Source of the DNA: JANQJA01 sp965267485
GTDB lineage: Bacteria; Pseudomonadota; Gammaproteobacteria; Pseudomonadales; Azotimanducaceae
Length of the DNA stretch: 64,000 nucleotides
Direction: 5' to 3'
NCBI GenBank assembly: GCA_965267485.1
Contig: OZ254080.1
Span: forward strand, 2,356,001-2,420,000
Made by a program: the position numbers and the translations under genes. The notes beneath the pieces were generated by a model that saw nothing but the letters and a program-made list of their open reading frames with translations, ran no database searches and had not been told where the DNA came from. Of the stretch, positions 9,338-17,551 are shown one piece after another. Position 1 is the stretch's first letter, and each line of letters begins with the position of its first letter.

Positions 9338-9381
9338 GTGGGTGCCTTCCCTCTTGGTCTCAATCTGAACGAAAAGTTACC

Positions 9382-10005
9382 ATGAAGACTCTGTCTAATC
9401 ACCGAGGTACACCCTTGATCAACGTTGTCCTCTTCGATCTCGGCGGTGTCCTCATCGAATTGCCGCCAATGGCGTCATTCATGGCGAGATCAGCACTTTC
9501 CGAGACTGAGCTGAAATCCAGGTGGCTGACGTCGCGGGCGGTGCGCGATTTCGAAAGCGGCCGATCCACGCCGGAGCGGTTCGGCACTGCGGCGATTGCC
9601 GAGTTCGAGCTGGCGATGTCGGCCGGAGAGTTCATCGAGCGCTTTACAGGCTGGCCGCAGGGTCCGATGCCCGGCGCAAGAGACACCATCGAGAAGCTGC
9701 GCGCCCGCCATCACGTGGCTTGCCTGTCGAACACCAATGCCCTTCACTGGGAACGCTTCGATGCCGAACATGACCTGCCGGGCTGGTTTGATACCACGTT
9801 CGCCTCGCACCACCTGGGCATGATGAAACCTGATCCCGAGATCTATGAGCATGTCGTTGCCGCGCTGGATGTCGATCCGTCAACGATCGCGTTCTTTGAT
9901 GACAACGCCGTCAATGTCGAGGCGGCGAGCGGGGTCGGGCTCACCGCGAGACTCGCGCGCGGCCCTCAGGACGTATCACGCCATCTGGCGTCGCTGATGA
10001 GTTGA
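9382..10005 (+). CDS. HAD family hydrolase (HAD-IA, YihX-like)
   Basis: Haloacid-dehalogenase type phosphatase of about 207 residues. Motif I VVLFDLGGVLIEL keeps the nucleophile Asp but has Gly where most members have the second Asp, as in YihX-type enzymes. Motif II is CLSNTNA, the lysine is in MMKPDPEIYE, and motif IV is AFFDDNAVNVEAA. An alternative start, TTG at 9415, has a good GAGGT site 6 bases upstream and begins right at the fold, whereas the ATG at 9382 has no clear site; either is possible. Its end overlaps the converging FRG gene by 40 bp. Confidence 0.85.
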   Translation: MKTLSNHRGTPLINVVLFDLGGVLIELPPMASFMARSALSETELKSRWLTSRAVRDFESGRSTPERFGTAAIAEFELAMSAGEFIERFTGWPQGPMPGARDTIEKLRARHHVACLSNTNALHWERFDAEHDLPGWFDTTFASHHLGMMKPDPEIYEHVVAALDVDPSTIAFFDDNAVNVEAASGVGLTARLARGPQDVSRHLASLMS

Positions 10006-10829
10006 GGCGCGCCGTCTGCCCGCCGCTCCCTGCCGTCGTCTGGCGAGACCGGTGAGTAATGACGCTTCAGCCAGGTACTGAGGCCATCGAGCCCGGGGAA
10101 GAGCACGCGTTCGGTGATGTTCGATTGATCGAGGCGATCGCGGACTTCCCATTTGAGTGCCGCGGGCACAATGATCTTCACGTTGTCGATCTCGGTCTGG
10201 TCAAGCAATCGGTCCAGGGGTGCCGTCGGATCGGATGCAATCGAAAACAGCGCAAACTGGTTGATGATACGGGCATCGATTGAGGGCGGCTCGAGAAACA
10301 GGAAGAAATCCTCACGGGTCAGACGCTCGAACTCGTCCAGACTGGTGACCGCCCGCGCAAGGCTGTCGGCAGTAAAGACGTGACCACCCTCCTCCTCGAG
10401 CGTACCGCGGAGCAGATACGGGATCTGCCGCGCGCACTCGTGGTAATTCACCTTCCAGACTGCACCATCGACGCCGAAGGAACCCAGCGCGCTGGTCGCA
10501 AAGTGCAGCGCAATCATCGGCGAGTACGTCCAGTCGAGCAGACGCGTCGGCAGGCCGTGATGCTGGGCGATCGTCATCCAGTTCCAGACGGAATTGGCGG
10601 TGTGCTCCTCACTGCTGTGTGCGTACTTGCGAAAGTTCCGCAACAGATGCTTTTCGAGCTCCCGGTAGTTACCGCCGAGACGCATGAGCGAGGTCGAGAG
10701 TTCAAAGCGCGAGTCCGGCAGCCCCCGGAACGCGTGGGGCGCACGGTAGCGCTGAATATCCTCGTTCCAGCTGTCTTCGAAAAGGAGCTCCTCAAGGTGA
10801 CACCAGGATTCGGCAACGATTTCACGCAT
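9966..10829 (-). CDS. FRG domain-containing protein
   Basis: 287 residues. The FRG domain is named for its F-R-G motif, here HAFRGLPDSRFELSTSLMR near residues 32-50, followed by the conserved core AQHHGLPTRLLDWTYSPMIALHFA. FRG proteins occur in bacteria and phages and are often near defence or toxin genes, but the biochemical activity is not established. No signal peptide. The C-terminal 40 bp overlap the converging HAD gene. No partner antitoxin is visible. Confidence 0.85.
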   Translation of the reverse strand: MREIVAESWCHLEELLFEDSWNEDIQRYRAPHAFRGLPDSRFELSTSLMRLGGNYRELEKHLLRNFRKYAHSSEEHTANSVWNWMTIAQHHGLPTRLLDWTYSPMIALHFATSALGSFGVDGAVWKVNYHECARQIPYLLRGTLEEEGGHVFTADSLARAVTSLDEFERLTREDFFLFLEPPSIDARIINQFALFSIASDPTAPLDRLLDQTEIDNVKIIVPAALKWEVRDRLDQSNITERVLFPGLDGLSTWLKRHYSPVSPDDGRERRADGAPQLISDARWRDTS

Positions 10830-10832
10830 ACG

Positions 10833-10862
10833 TCTATTCTAGACATTGGGTGCCCGAATAGA
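10833..10862. promoter_or_regulatory. Inverted repeat upstream of the FRG gene
   Basis: TCTATTC (10833-10839) and GAATAGA (10856-10862), separated by 16 bases, lie immediately before the FRG start and in the divergent spacer with sppA. Centre-to-centre spacing of about two helical turns would suit a dimeric regulator. Weak evidence only. Confidence 0.25.
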
Positions 10863-10941
10863 AGGATGCGTACTGCCGGGAGGCGCCTCGCCGCGGCTGT
10901 GGTAGCATGGAACGCGATTTTCTTATAGGAAGTAAGGACTT

Positions 10942-12777
10942 ATGGGGCTTCTGCGAGGACTCTGGAACGGCTTGACGGCACTACGGAATATCACGTTCAA
11001 CCTGCTGTTCCTCGTGATCCTGATTGCGATCATCGTTGGCATCTTCTCATCCGAAACGATCACGGTTCCGTCCAGCACCGCGCTCGTACTGAACCCGAGC
11101 GGTGTCATTGTCGAGCAGAAACAGCCCGTCGACCCATTCACCGAGATTCTCTCGGACCAGGAAGAAGAGACCGAAACGCTGCTTCGCGACATACTCGAGG
11201 CAATCTCGGAGGCTCGCGACGACGATCGCATCAAGGCGATCGTGCTCCAGCTCGACAGTCTCGGCGGCGCTTCGATGAGCATGATGCAGGAGATCGGTGC
11301 CGCGCTGGACGCATTCCGGGACGGCGGCAAGCCGGTCTACGCCTTCGGCAGCCGGTACTCCCAGGGGCAGTATTATCTGGCCGCCCACGCCGACGAGGTC
11401 ATTCTGGACAGCCACAGCTTCGGCGTGTTCGACGGTGTTTTCATCACCGGACTCGCGCTCTACCCGACCTATTTCGCCGAGGCCCTGGAGAAGCTGAAGG
11501 TCACCATCCACTCGTTCCGCGTCGGCAAGTACAAGTCAGCCGTTGAGCCGTACACCCGCAACAGCATGAGCGATGAGGCGAAGGAAGAGAGTCGCGTCTG
11601 GCTCGGAGACCTCTGGGATGCCTATGCGGACGGCATCGCCGATCGCCGCGGCATCAGTCGCGAAGCGTTCGACAACTACACCAATCGTTACGACGAGCTG
11701 CTCGGCGCCGCCAGCGGCGATGGCGCGCAGCTCGCCATCGACCAGGGTCTGGTTGATGAGCGCATGAGCCGCGAAGACTTCGAGAGCAAGATGCTCGGCG
11801 TGGTCGGTCGCGGGGAAGGCGGCGAATTCGCCCGAATCGGCTTCCGGCAGTATCTTTCGACCATTCGCCCGCCAATCCCGGTGCCGACGCCCGGCGCGAG
11901 CCAGATCGCCGTCATCACCGCAAAGGGCACGATCCTCGACGGCGAGCAACCCGCTGGCACCATCGGCGGCGAAACCATGGCCGGGCTGATCGAGCGCGCC
12001 CGGGAGAACTCGTCAGTCAAGGCTGTCGTCGTACGTATCGACAGTCCTGGCGGCAGCGCGTCCGCGTCGGAGCGTATTCGCTCGCAGCTCGCCCTCACGC
12101 AGCGTGCCGGCAAACCGGTGGTTGTCTCGATGAGCGGCGCCGCCGCCTCGGGCGGTTACTGGATTGCGGCAACGTCTAACAAGATTTTCGCGCAGCCGAC
12201 GACGATTACCGGGTCGATCGGCACCTTCTCGATCCTGCCAACCATCGAGAACTCGCTCGCTGAAATCGGCATCAGCACCGACGGTATCGGGACAACCGAG
12301 TTCTCGGGGAGTCTGGACGTCACGCGGTCTCTCAACCCCCGCTTTGAGCGGATGCTGCAGATTTCGGTCGAGACCACGTACCGCAAGTTCCTGAACATCG
12401 TGGCCGAGGGGCGCGAGATGAGCGTTGAGGCGGTCGACGACATCGCACAGGGGCGGGTCTGGTCAGGGCAGCAGGCGCTTGATCGCGGCCTCGTCGATGC
12501 GCTGGGGAATCTCGACGATGCGGTCGAGTCGGCCGCCCTGCTCGCCGACGTGACCGACTATGAGATCCTGCGCGTTGAGAAGACCCTGACGCCACGCGAA
12601 CAGTTCTTCCAGGAGCTTGCGAACAGCACGTCGGCCCTCGTTCGTCAGGGGCTTGGCGACTGGTGGGTCAGTATTCCCGGCGTCGATCGTGTCAACGCTG
12701 AAATGCGTGCACTCCTCGATATGCAGCGACAGGGAGGCGTCTTCCTCCACTGCATGGTTTGTCGCGTCAGCCAGTAG
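10942..12777 (+). CDS. sppA: Signal peptide peptidase SppA, 67K type
   Basis: Inner-membrane serine protease that degrades cleaved signal peptides. 611 residues, the double-domain E. coli type. One N-terminal membrane helix lies at about residues 17-37 (FNLLFLVILIAIIVGIF). The general-base lysine is in RVGKYKSAVEPY at K198, and the nucleophile serine is in GAAASGGYW at S403, matching E. coli K209/S409. The C-terminus (GGVFLHCMVCRVSQ) resembles the CLTCANVR end of the E. coli enzyme. AAGGA lies before the ATG. Nine bases separate it from the GH38 gene. Confidence 0.95.
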   Translation: MGLLRGLWNGLTALRNITFNLLFLVILIAIIVGIFSSETITVPSSTALVLNPSGVIVEQKQPVDPFTEILSDQEEETETLLRDILEAISEARDDDRIKAIVLQLDSLGGASMSMMQEIGAALDAFRDGGKPVYAFGSRYSQGQYYLAAHADEVILDSHSFGVFDGVFITGLALYPTYFAEALEKLKVTIHSFRVGKYKSAVEPYTRNSMSDEAKEESRVWLGDLWDAYADGIADRRGISREAFDNYTNRYDELLGAASGDGAQLAIDQGLVDERMSREDFESKMLGVVGRGEGGEFARIGFRQYLSTIRPPIPVPTPGASQIAVITAKGTILDGEQPAGTIGGETMAGLIERARENSSVKAVVVRIDSPGGSASASERIRSQLALTQRAGKPVVVSMSGAAASGGYWIAATSNKIFAQPTTITGSIGTFSILPTIENSLAEIGISTDGIGTTEFSGSLDVTRSLNPRFERMLQISVETTYRKFLNIVAEGREMSVEAVDDIAQGRVWSGQQALDRGLVDALGNLDDAVESAALLADVTDYEILRVEKTLTPREQFFQELANSTSALVRQGLGDWWVSIPGVDRVNAEMRALLDMQRQGGVFLHCMVCRVSQ

Positions 12778-12786
12778 ATCAACCAG

Positions 12787-15700
12787 ATGCAGAAACACCG
12801 CGAACTCACACTCGGCAGGATCAGTGACGTCGGTCGCAGGATCCTGCGCCAGATCTATACCGATCCGAAACCGCTCGAAGCCCTCTACTTCAAGACCGAT
12901 GAGCCCGTGCCCTTCCGGGATATTCGAAAGCACAAGTTCACGCCGATCGAGCCGGGGACGGTCTGGGGCGCGAATTTCGAGTGCGCCTGGTTTCGCCTCA
13001 AGGGGCGTCTCGACGCAAGGCATCGTGGCAGGAAGGTCATCGCCATTGTCGACCTCGGTGGCGAGGCCTGCGTATTCGATCGTCATGGTCGCCCGCAACA
13101 GGGTCTGACGCCGCTCTTCGACGATCGCCACGGCGGCGTCATCGGCCCGAAGAAGGAGATTCCGATTCGCGACGAGGCCCGCGGTACCGAAACGATCAAC
13201 CTGACGCTCGACGCCGGCGCCAACCACCTGCAGGGACGTCAGCGCGGGGCCGAGTTCCGGGAAGCCGCGATCTACATTGTCAACGAACCCCTCCGCAAGC
13301 TTTACCATGAGTACCGGTTCCTCGAACTGCTGCTCCTCGAACTCGACGAAGGCGCCCGTCGCGGGCAACTCCTGCTGCGTGCGCTGAATGACGTGTGCAA
13401 CATCCTGACGCACTACACCGACAAGGAAATCCAGCTTGCGCGCCAGCGGCTCGCGACCGAACTCGCACGCCCCGCGGCAGATTCTTCCCTCGAGGTCTCC
13501 GCCATCGGCCATGCGCATCTCGATGTCGCCTGGCTGTGGCCGCTGCGTGAAACCGTCCGCAAATGCGCGCGAACCTTCTCAACCGCACTGCGCATGATGG
13601 AGGAGTATCCCGACTACCGGTTCGGGGCCAGCCAGCCGCATCTGTACCAGATGACGAAGGATCACTATCCCGCCCTCTTCGAGGAGATCCGCGAGGCAGT
13701 CGCCGCCGGCAAATGGGAAGTCCAGGGTGGAATGTGGGTCGAGAGCGACTGCAACATCCCGTCAGGCGAGTCGCTGGTCCGCCAGATCCTTTACGGCAAG
13801 CGCTTCTTCCGTGACGAATTCGGCGTCGATGTTCGTCATCTCTGGCTGCCGGACGTCTTCGGGTACAGCGGCGCCCTGCCGCAGATCCTCAAGAAGAGCG
13901 GCATCGACTACTTCACCACGCACAAACTCAACTGGAACCAGTTCAACGAGTTTCCGCACCACACGATGTACTGGGAAGGCATCGACGGTACGAAAATCTT
14001 CTCGCATTTCATGGCAGGCAACGACTACAACGTGCCGTCCACGCCCGGCGCGTTCATGAACTTCGAGCGAAAGAATCGCGACGGTGACCGAACCCGGCAT
14101 GCGCTGTGCCTCTTCGGCATCGGCGACGGCGGCGGCGGGCCCGGACGCACCCATATCGAGTGGACGTCGCTTGCCGAGAACACCGAGAGTCTGCCGCGCG
14201 TCACCATGGAACATGCGGCCGACTTCTTCCCGAAGGCCGAGTCGAGCGCCGTCGACCTGCAGACCTGGGTTGGCGAACTCTACTTCGAGTATCACCGTGG
14301 CACCTACACGACGCAGGCGCTCGTCAAGAAGATGAACCGACGGCTCGAGATACTGCTGCGGGAGGTCGAACTGCTGTACGCCCAGCTTCCGCTCGAGTCG
14401 TACCCGGCCGATGAACTCGAGCGCGTCTGGAAGATCGTGCTGCTGAACCAGTTCCACGACATCATTCCCGGCTCGTCGATCACTCGCGTCTACACCGAAG
14501 CTCATGAGCAATATCGGGACGCCCACGAATCCTTGACGGCGCTCCGCGCCCATGCCGATCGCGTCTACAGCGAACGCGTTGCGACCGAACAGATGCAGGA
14601 TCCGCACGTGGTACTGAATTCCCTGTCCTGGGAACGGGAAACCATGGTTTACCTCACGGGCGACAGCCGCATCCTCTGGGTAGACAGCGATGGCAAACCG
14701 GTCGACAGCCAACGCGTCAACGGTGGCGTCTTTGTGAAACTGCACGTCCCGGCGATGGGTCACAACGTCCTGCACGTGGCGCTGGGTCAGCCAACGCGCC
14801 CGCGAACACCGCTACCGGCGAGCGATCGCCGACTGGAGAATGACCTCATCCGCGTCGATTTCGCCACCAACGGGGAGATCAAGCGCATCTACGACAAGGC
14901 GGCCAGCCGTGATGTCGTTCGACCGGGAATGAGCGCCAACGTATTCAGGCTGTACGAAGACCTGCCCCTCGCCTACGAGGCATGGGATATCGACGCGTTC
15001 TATCTCGAGAAAGCGCCGCGGTCGCCGCAGTTCGTGTCATCACGTCTGGTCGAGAATGGCCCGCTGATCTCGATCATCGAGCAGATCTGGGAAGACGAGC
15101 ACTACAGGATCGTGCAGCGCATCTCACTGCGCGAACAGGACCGGATCAGCGAGTTCGACACCGAGGTCGACTGGCGCGAGTCGCAGCACATGCTGCGGGT
15201 CGATTTTCCCGTCAATGTTCGCGCGGGCAATGCCAACTTCGAAATCCAGTTCGGTCATGTCGCCCGGCCGACCCACCGGAACACGAGTTGGGACATGGCG
15301 CGATTCGAGTCTGTCGCACACAAGTGGGTGGATCTGTCGCAGCCGAATTACGGCGTCGCGCTGCTGAACGATTGCAAGTACGGCCACAGTGTCCATGGCG
15401 ACGTCATCTCACTGAACCTGCTCAGAAGCCCCAGGCGGCCCGACCCCGAGGCAGACCGCCATGTGCACCAGTTCCGATACGCGCTGTACCCGCACCCCGG
15501 CGACCTGGTCGCAGCCGAGGTCGTCAATCGTGCCTGGGAGTTCAACGTGCCGGCACGGATCTACCGTGCAAACGCGTCGCCGGGCGACCTGCCCGCCAAG
15601 TCATCACTGCTTTCCTGTGACAAGACGAACGTTATCATCGACACCATCAAGAAGGCGGAAGACGAAGACAGCGTCATCATCAGGCTGTACGAGTCCTGCG

Positions 15701-15861
15701 GGATGGACAGCACGGCGACGCTGCATTTCCATCGCCCGTTCCTCGAGTGCGACGAGGTCGACCTGCTGGAGCGCCCGATCAAACCGGTCAAGCGCAACGG
15801 ACAACAGATCAGCCTCAGCATGAAGCCCTTCGACATCAGGACAATCCGGATACGGCTCTAG
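12787..15861 (+). CDS. Alpha-mannosidase, glycoside hydrolase family 38
   Basis: 1024-residue GH38 enzyme hydrolysing alpha-mannosides with a metal-assisted retaining mechanism. The zinc-site motif GHAHLDVAWLWPLRET places H244 and D246, and the nucleophile aspartate is D356 in WLPDVFGYSGALPQIL. NQFHDIIPGSS further on is the other conserved signature. It has an N-terminal beta domain and a C-terminal beta-rich region, with no signal peptide, so it is cytosolic. It probably shares a transcript with sppA. Its stop codon TAG is part of the CTAG target site of the mobile element that follows. No transporter or other mannoside gene is adjacent. Confidence 0.94.
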   Translation: MQKHRELTLGRISDVGRRILRQIYTDPKPLEALYFKTDEPVPFRDIRKHKFTPIEPGTVWGANFECAWFRLKGRLDARHRGRKVIAIVDLGGEACVFDRHGRPQQGLTPLFDDRHGGVIGPKKEIPIRDEARGTETINLTLDAGANHLQGRQRGAEFREAAIYIVNEPLRKLYHEYRFLELLLLELDEGARRGQLLLRALNDVCNILTHYTDKEIQLARQRLATELARPAADSSLEVSAIGHAHLDVAWLWPLRETVRKCARTFSTALRMMEEYPDYRFGASQPHLYQMTKDHYPALFEEIREAVAAGKWEVQGGMWVESDCNIPSGESLVRQILYGKRFFRDEFGVDVRHLWLPDVFGYSGALPQILKKSGIDYFTTHKLNWNQFNEFPHHTMYWEGIDGTKIFSHFMAGNDYNVPSTPGAFMNFERKNRDGDRTRHALCLFGIGDGGGGPGRTHIEWTSLAENTESLPRVTMEHAADFFPKAESSAVDLQTWVGELYFEYHRGTYTTQALVKKMNRRLEILLREVELLYAQLPLESYPADELERVWKIVLLNQFHDIIPGSSITRVYTEAHEQYRDAHESLTALRAHADRVYSERVATEQMQDPHVVLNSLSWERETMVYLTGDSRILWVDSDGKPVDSQRVNGGVFVKLHVPAMGHNVLHVALGQPTRPRTPLPASDRRLENDLIRVDFATNGEIKRIYDKAASRDVVRPGMSANVFRLYEDLPLAYEAWDIDAFYLEKAPRSPQFVSSRLVENGPLISIIEQIWEDEHYRIVQRISLREQDRISEFDTEVDWRESQHMLRVDFPVNVRAGNANFEIQFGHVARPTHRNTSWDMARFESVAHKWVDLSQPNYGVALLNDCKYGHSVHGDVISLNLLRSPRRPDPEADRHVHQFRYALYPHPGDLVAAEVVNRAWEFNVPARIYRANASPGDLPAKSSLLSCDKTNVIIDTIKKAEDEDSVIIRLYESCGMDSTATLHFHRPFLECDEVDLLERPIKPVKRNGQQISLSMKPFDIRTIRIRL

Positions 15862-16127
15862 GGAACCTCTGAACTATTCTGCGCGTGTCTGCGTGGCCTT
15901 GCGCGCGCGGCTGCAAGGCGTTTCGCGCCGCCAATATCGTGAATATTGGCAAGCGGAACAACGCAGTCAGCCGTGTGCGCAAGGCCGCGCCCGGCGGGGC
16001 TTTCAGCGAACACGAATCTCAGCGTCGATCCCCCTTGAAATGTTCTCGACATTTCTGCGGGGTATCTCCTTGATCTTCGCGCTCGCTGAAAGCCAGACTC
16101 GTGCAGAATAGTTCAGAGGTTCCCTAG
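15858..16127. mobile_element. Non-autonomous inverted-repeat element (MITE) with CTAG target duplication
   Basis: A 262-bp element (15862-16123) is bounded by perfect inverted ends GGAACCTCTGAACTATTCTG... and flanked by CTAG at 15858-15861 and 16124-16127. The match of the two sides including CTAG is 25 bp without mismatch and continues imperfectly inward for about 9 more. Four-base YTAR targets are typical of IS5-family transposases, so an IS5-type element probably mobilised it (inference). It holds no transposase; short frames inside are not convincing. Internal dyads: GCCAATAT/ATATTGGC at 15930-15950, GAAATGT/ACATTTC at 16037-16055, and a 12-bp pair at 15998-16009/16083-16094. Confidence 0.75.
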
Positions 16128-16235
16128 GGTCAGGTGTTGACGAATTAACGGTAACTTAACCTTGCCGGTGACCTGCCCTTAATACAGCCGCCCTATAAAT
16201 CTCGGCAAATCAGATGGTTAGGTGGGGGATCGTAC
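16128..16235 (+). promoter_or_regulatory. Upstream region of the LpxH-like gene
   Basis: This 108-bp A+T-richer stretch contains TTAACC, 17 bases, TTAATA, and further on TATAAA (16194-16199); either could serve as a promoter for the phosphoesterase gene. A GGTGGGGGA ribosome site precedes the GTG start. The insertion just upstream may have altered the original promoter arrangement. Confidence 0.3.
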
Positions 16236-17024
16236 GTGGCGAAGCACTTCCGGAGTATCTTCATCTCGGATGTCCATCTCGGCACACCGGATTGTCAGGC
16301 GGAACTCCTGCTCGAGTTTCTGCGCGAGCACGAGAGCGAATACCTGTATCTTGTCGGCGATATCTTCGACTTCTGGAAAATCCGCTATTCGATGACCTGG
16401 CCGCGGGTCAAGAACGATCTCGTCAACCTCGTGATCGAAAAGGCGAACAGCGGCACACGTGTCGTCTACGTGCCCGGCAATCATGACGAGCTCATGCGGG
16501 ACTTCGTCGATCACGACTTCAACGGTATCGATCTGCGACAGGAGACGGTACACAAGACCGCTGCCGGCGAACGATTGCTGATCCTCCACGGTGATGCCTT
16601 CGACGAGGTCGTCAGGCACCACCGCTTCCTCGACTTCGTGGGCAACACGATGTACGAGTTCATCATGATCATGAGCCGAAACTTCAACCGCGTGCGCAAA
16701 CACTTCGGCTTCGGTTACTGGTCGTTTGCGAACTTCGTCAAATACCGCTTCAAAGAGGCCGTTCGCTACATCGAGCACTTCGAACACACGGCCGCCGCCT
16801 ACGCCAGAAAACTCGGCTTCGACGGCATCGTCTGTGGGCACATTCATCACCCGAACAACACGAAGATCCATGGCGTCAGATACCTGAACACCGGTGACTG
16901 GGTGGAACATTGCACCGCGCTGACCGAGGACGCCGAGGGCAATCTCGAGATCATCGACTGGCTGCAACAGCGCGAACTCCGGTCGGTACATGCCCCACCG
17001 GCCCCGGCCCGCCGCGCCGCCTGA
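16236..17024 (+). CDS. UDP-2,3-diacylglucosamine diphosphatase-like metallophosphoesterase (LpxH family)
   Basis: 262 residues. Calcineurin-like metal motifs in order: ISDVHLGTPD (about 9-18), GDIFDFW, PGNHDE, LHGDAFD and CGHIHHPNN. The spacing and the W after GDIFDF match the LpxH/YbbF-like branch that hydrolyses UDP-diacylglucosamine to lipid X in lipid A synthesis. The insert FGFGYWSFANFVKYRFKEA resembles the long-form homologues found widely in proteobacteria, some of unproven substrate, so the exact activity is inferred. The GTG start at 16236 has a GGGGGA site 5 bases upstream. Confidence 0.85.
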   Translation: MAKHFRSIFISDVHLGTPDCQAELLLEFLREHESEYLYLVGDIFDFWKIRYSMTWPRVKNDLVNLVIEKANSGTRVVYVPGNHDELMRDFVDHDFNGIDLRQETVHKTAAGERLLILHGDAFDEVVRHHRFLDFVGNTMYEFIMIMSRNFNRVRKHFGFGYWSFANFVKYRFKEAVRYIEHFEHTAAAYARKLGFDGIVCGHIHHPNNTKIHGVRYLNTGDWVEHCTALTEDAEGNLEIIDWLQQRELRSVHAPPAPARRAA

Positions 17025-17046
17025 ACCCTGGTTGTGCGCGCATTCA

Positions 17047-17065
17047 GCCGCAATTCAGTTGCGGC
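17047..17065 (+). terminator. Hairpin after the LpxH-like gene
   Basis: GCCGCAA-TTCAG-TTGCGGC, a perfect 7-bp stem with a 5-base loop, lies 22 bases after the stop. No U-tract follows, so it may be only a weak or factor-dependent terminator, or an mRNA-stabilising hairpin. Confidence 0.3.
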
Positions 17066-17104
17066 AACCTATCGTTGTTCCCGGGTTCAACGAAGGAGCA
17101 ACTC

Positions 17105-17551
17105 ATGAATGCCATCAGGATTACGTTCATTGCCGCGGTGCTCGGCGCCGGTCTCGTCGCGATGCCGGCGTCTGCGGACCGGGATTCGAGGGATCGGGGA
17201 TCGAGAGACCGGATTGTCATCATCAAGCATGGCGACCATCTCCGGGATCATCGCTCAGACCGTCACAAGCACCGACGACATGTCGAACGCCACCGGAAAA
17301 TTGTGCCCCACCGCTATGACACGAGCGGTATCCAGCTCGGCTTTACGATTGGATCTCCGTCGTGGGCCGATCACGTCTGGATCGACAATCGGTATCGCGG
17401 GCATGACCGGGACCGCTGGGATCACCGGCGGGACAAATCCCGTCATCATGGCCGTCAGGGCTACCGGAGCGGTTACCAGTCCGGCTATCAGGCGGGATAT
17501 CGGGAAGGCTATCGGGACGCGATTCGCAAATCGAAGCGCCATCGCTGGTAG
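17105..17551 (+). CDS. Small secreted His/Arg/Asp-rich protein
   Basis: 148 residues with a clear signal peptide (MNAIRITFIAAVLGAGLVAMPASA, cleavage after ASA). The mature part is very rich in Arg, His and Asp (DRDSRDRGSRDR, HRSDRHKHRRHVERHRK), and a segment near the end repeats GYxx five times (GYRSGYQSGYQAGYREGY). AAGGAG lies 6-8 bases before the ATG. I do not recognise a family; charge-rich periplasmic proteins of this kind are sometimes metal or polyanion binders, which is only a guess. The helicase frame on the other strand overlaps its last 209 bases. Confidence 0.7.
   Translation: MNAIRITFIAAVLGAGLVAMPASADRDSRDRGSRDRIVIIKHGDHLRDHRSDRHKHRRHVERHRKIVPHRYDTSGIQLGFTIGSPSWADHVWIDNRYRGHDRDRWDHRRDKSRHHGRQGYRSGYQSGYQAGYREGYRDAIRKSKRHRW

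Noticed and set aside
12463..13518. 351-residue open frame on the minus strand across the sppA/GH38 junction
   Set aside because: Antisense to two well-supported genes; no family motif, and such long frames are expected on the opposite strand of GC-rich genes with G/C at third positions.
15885..16111. Short plus-strand frames of 62 and 72 residues inside the inverted-repeat element
   Set aside because: They start and end within the element, have no transposase features, and merely read through hairpin arms.
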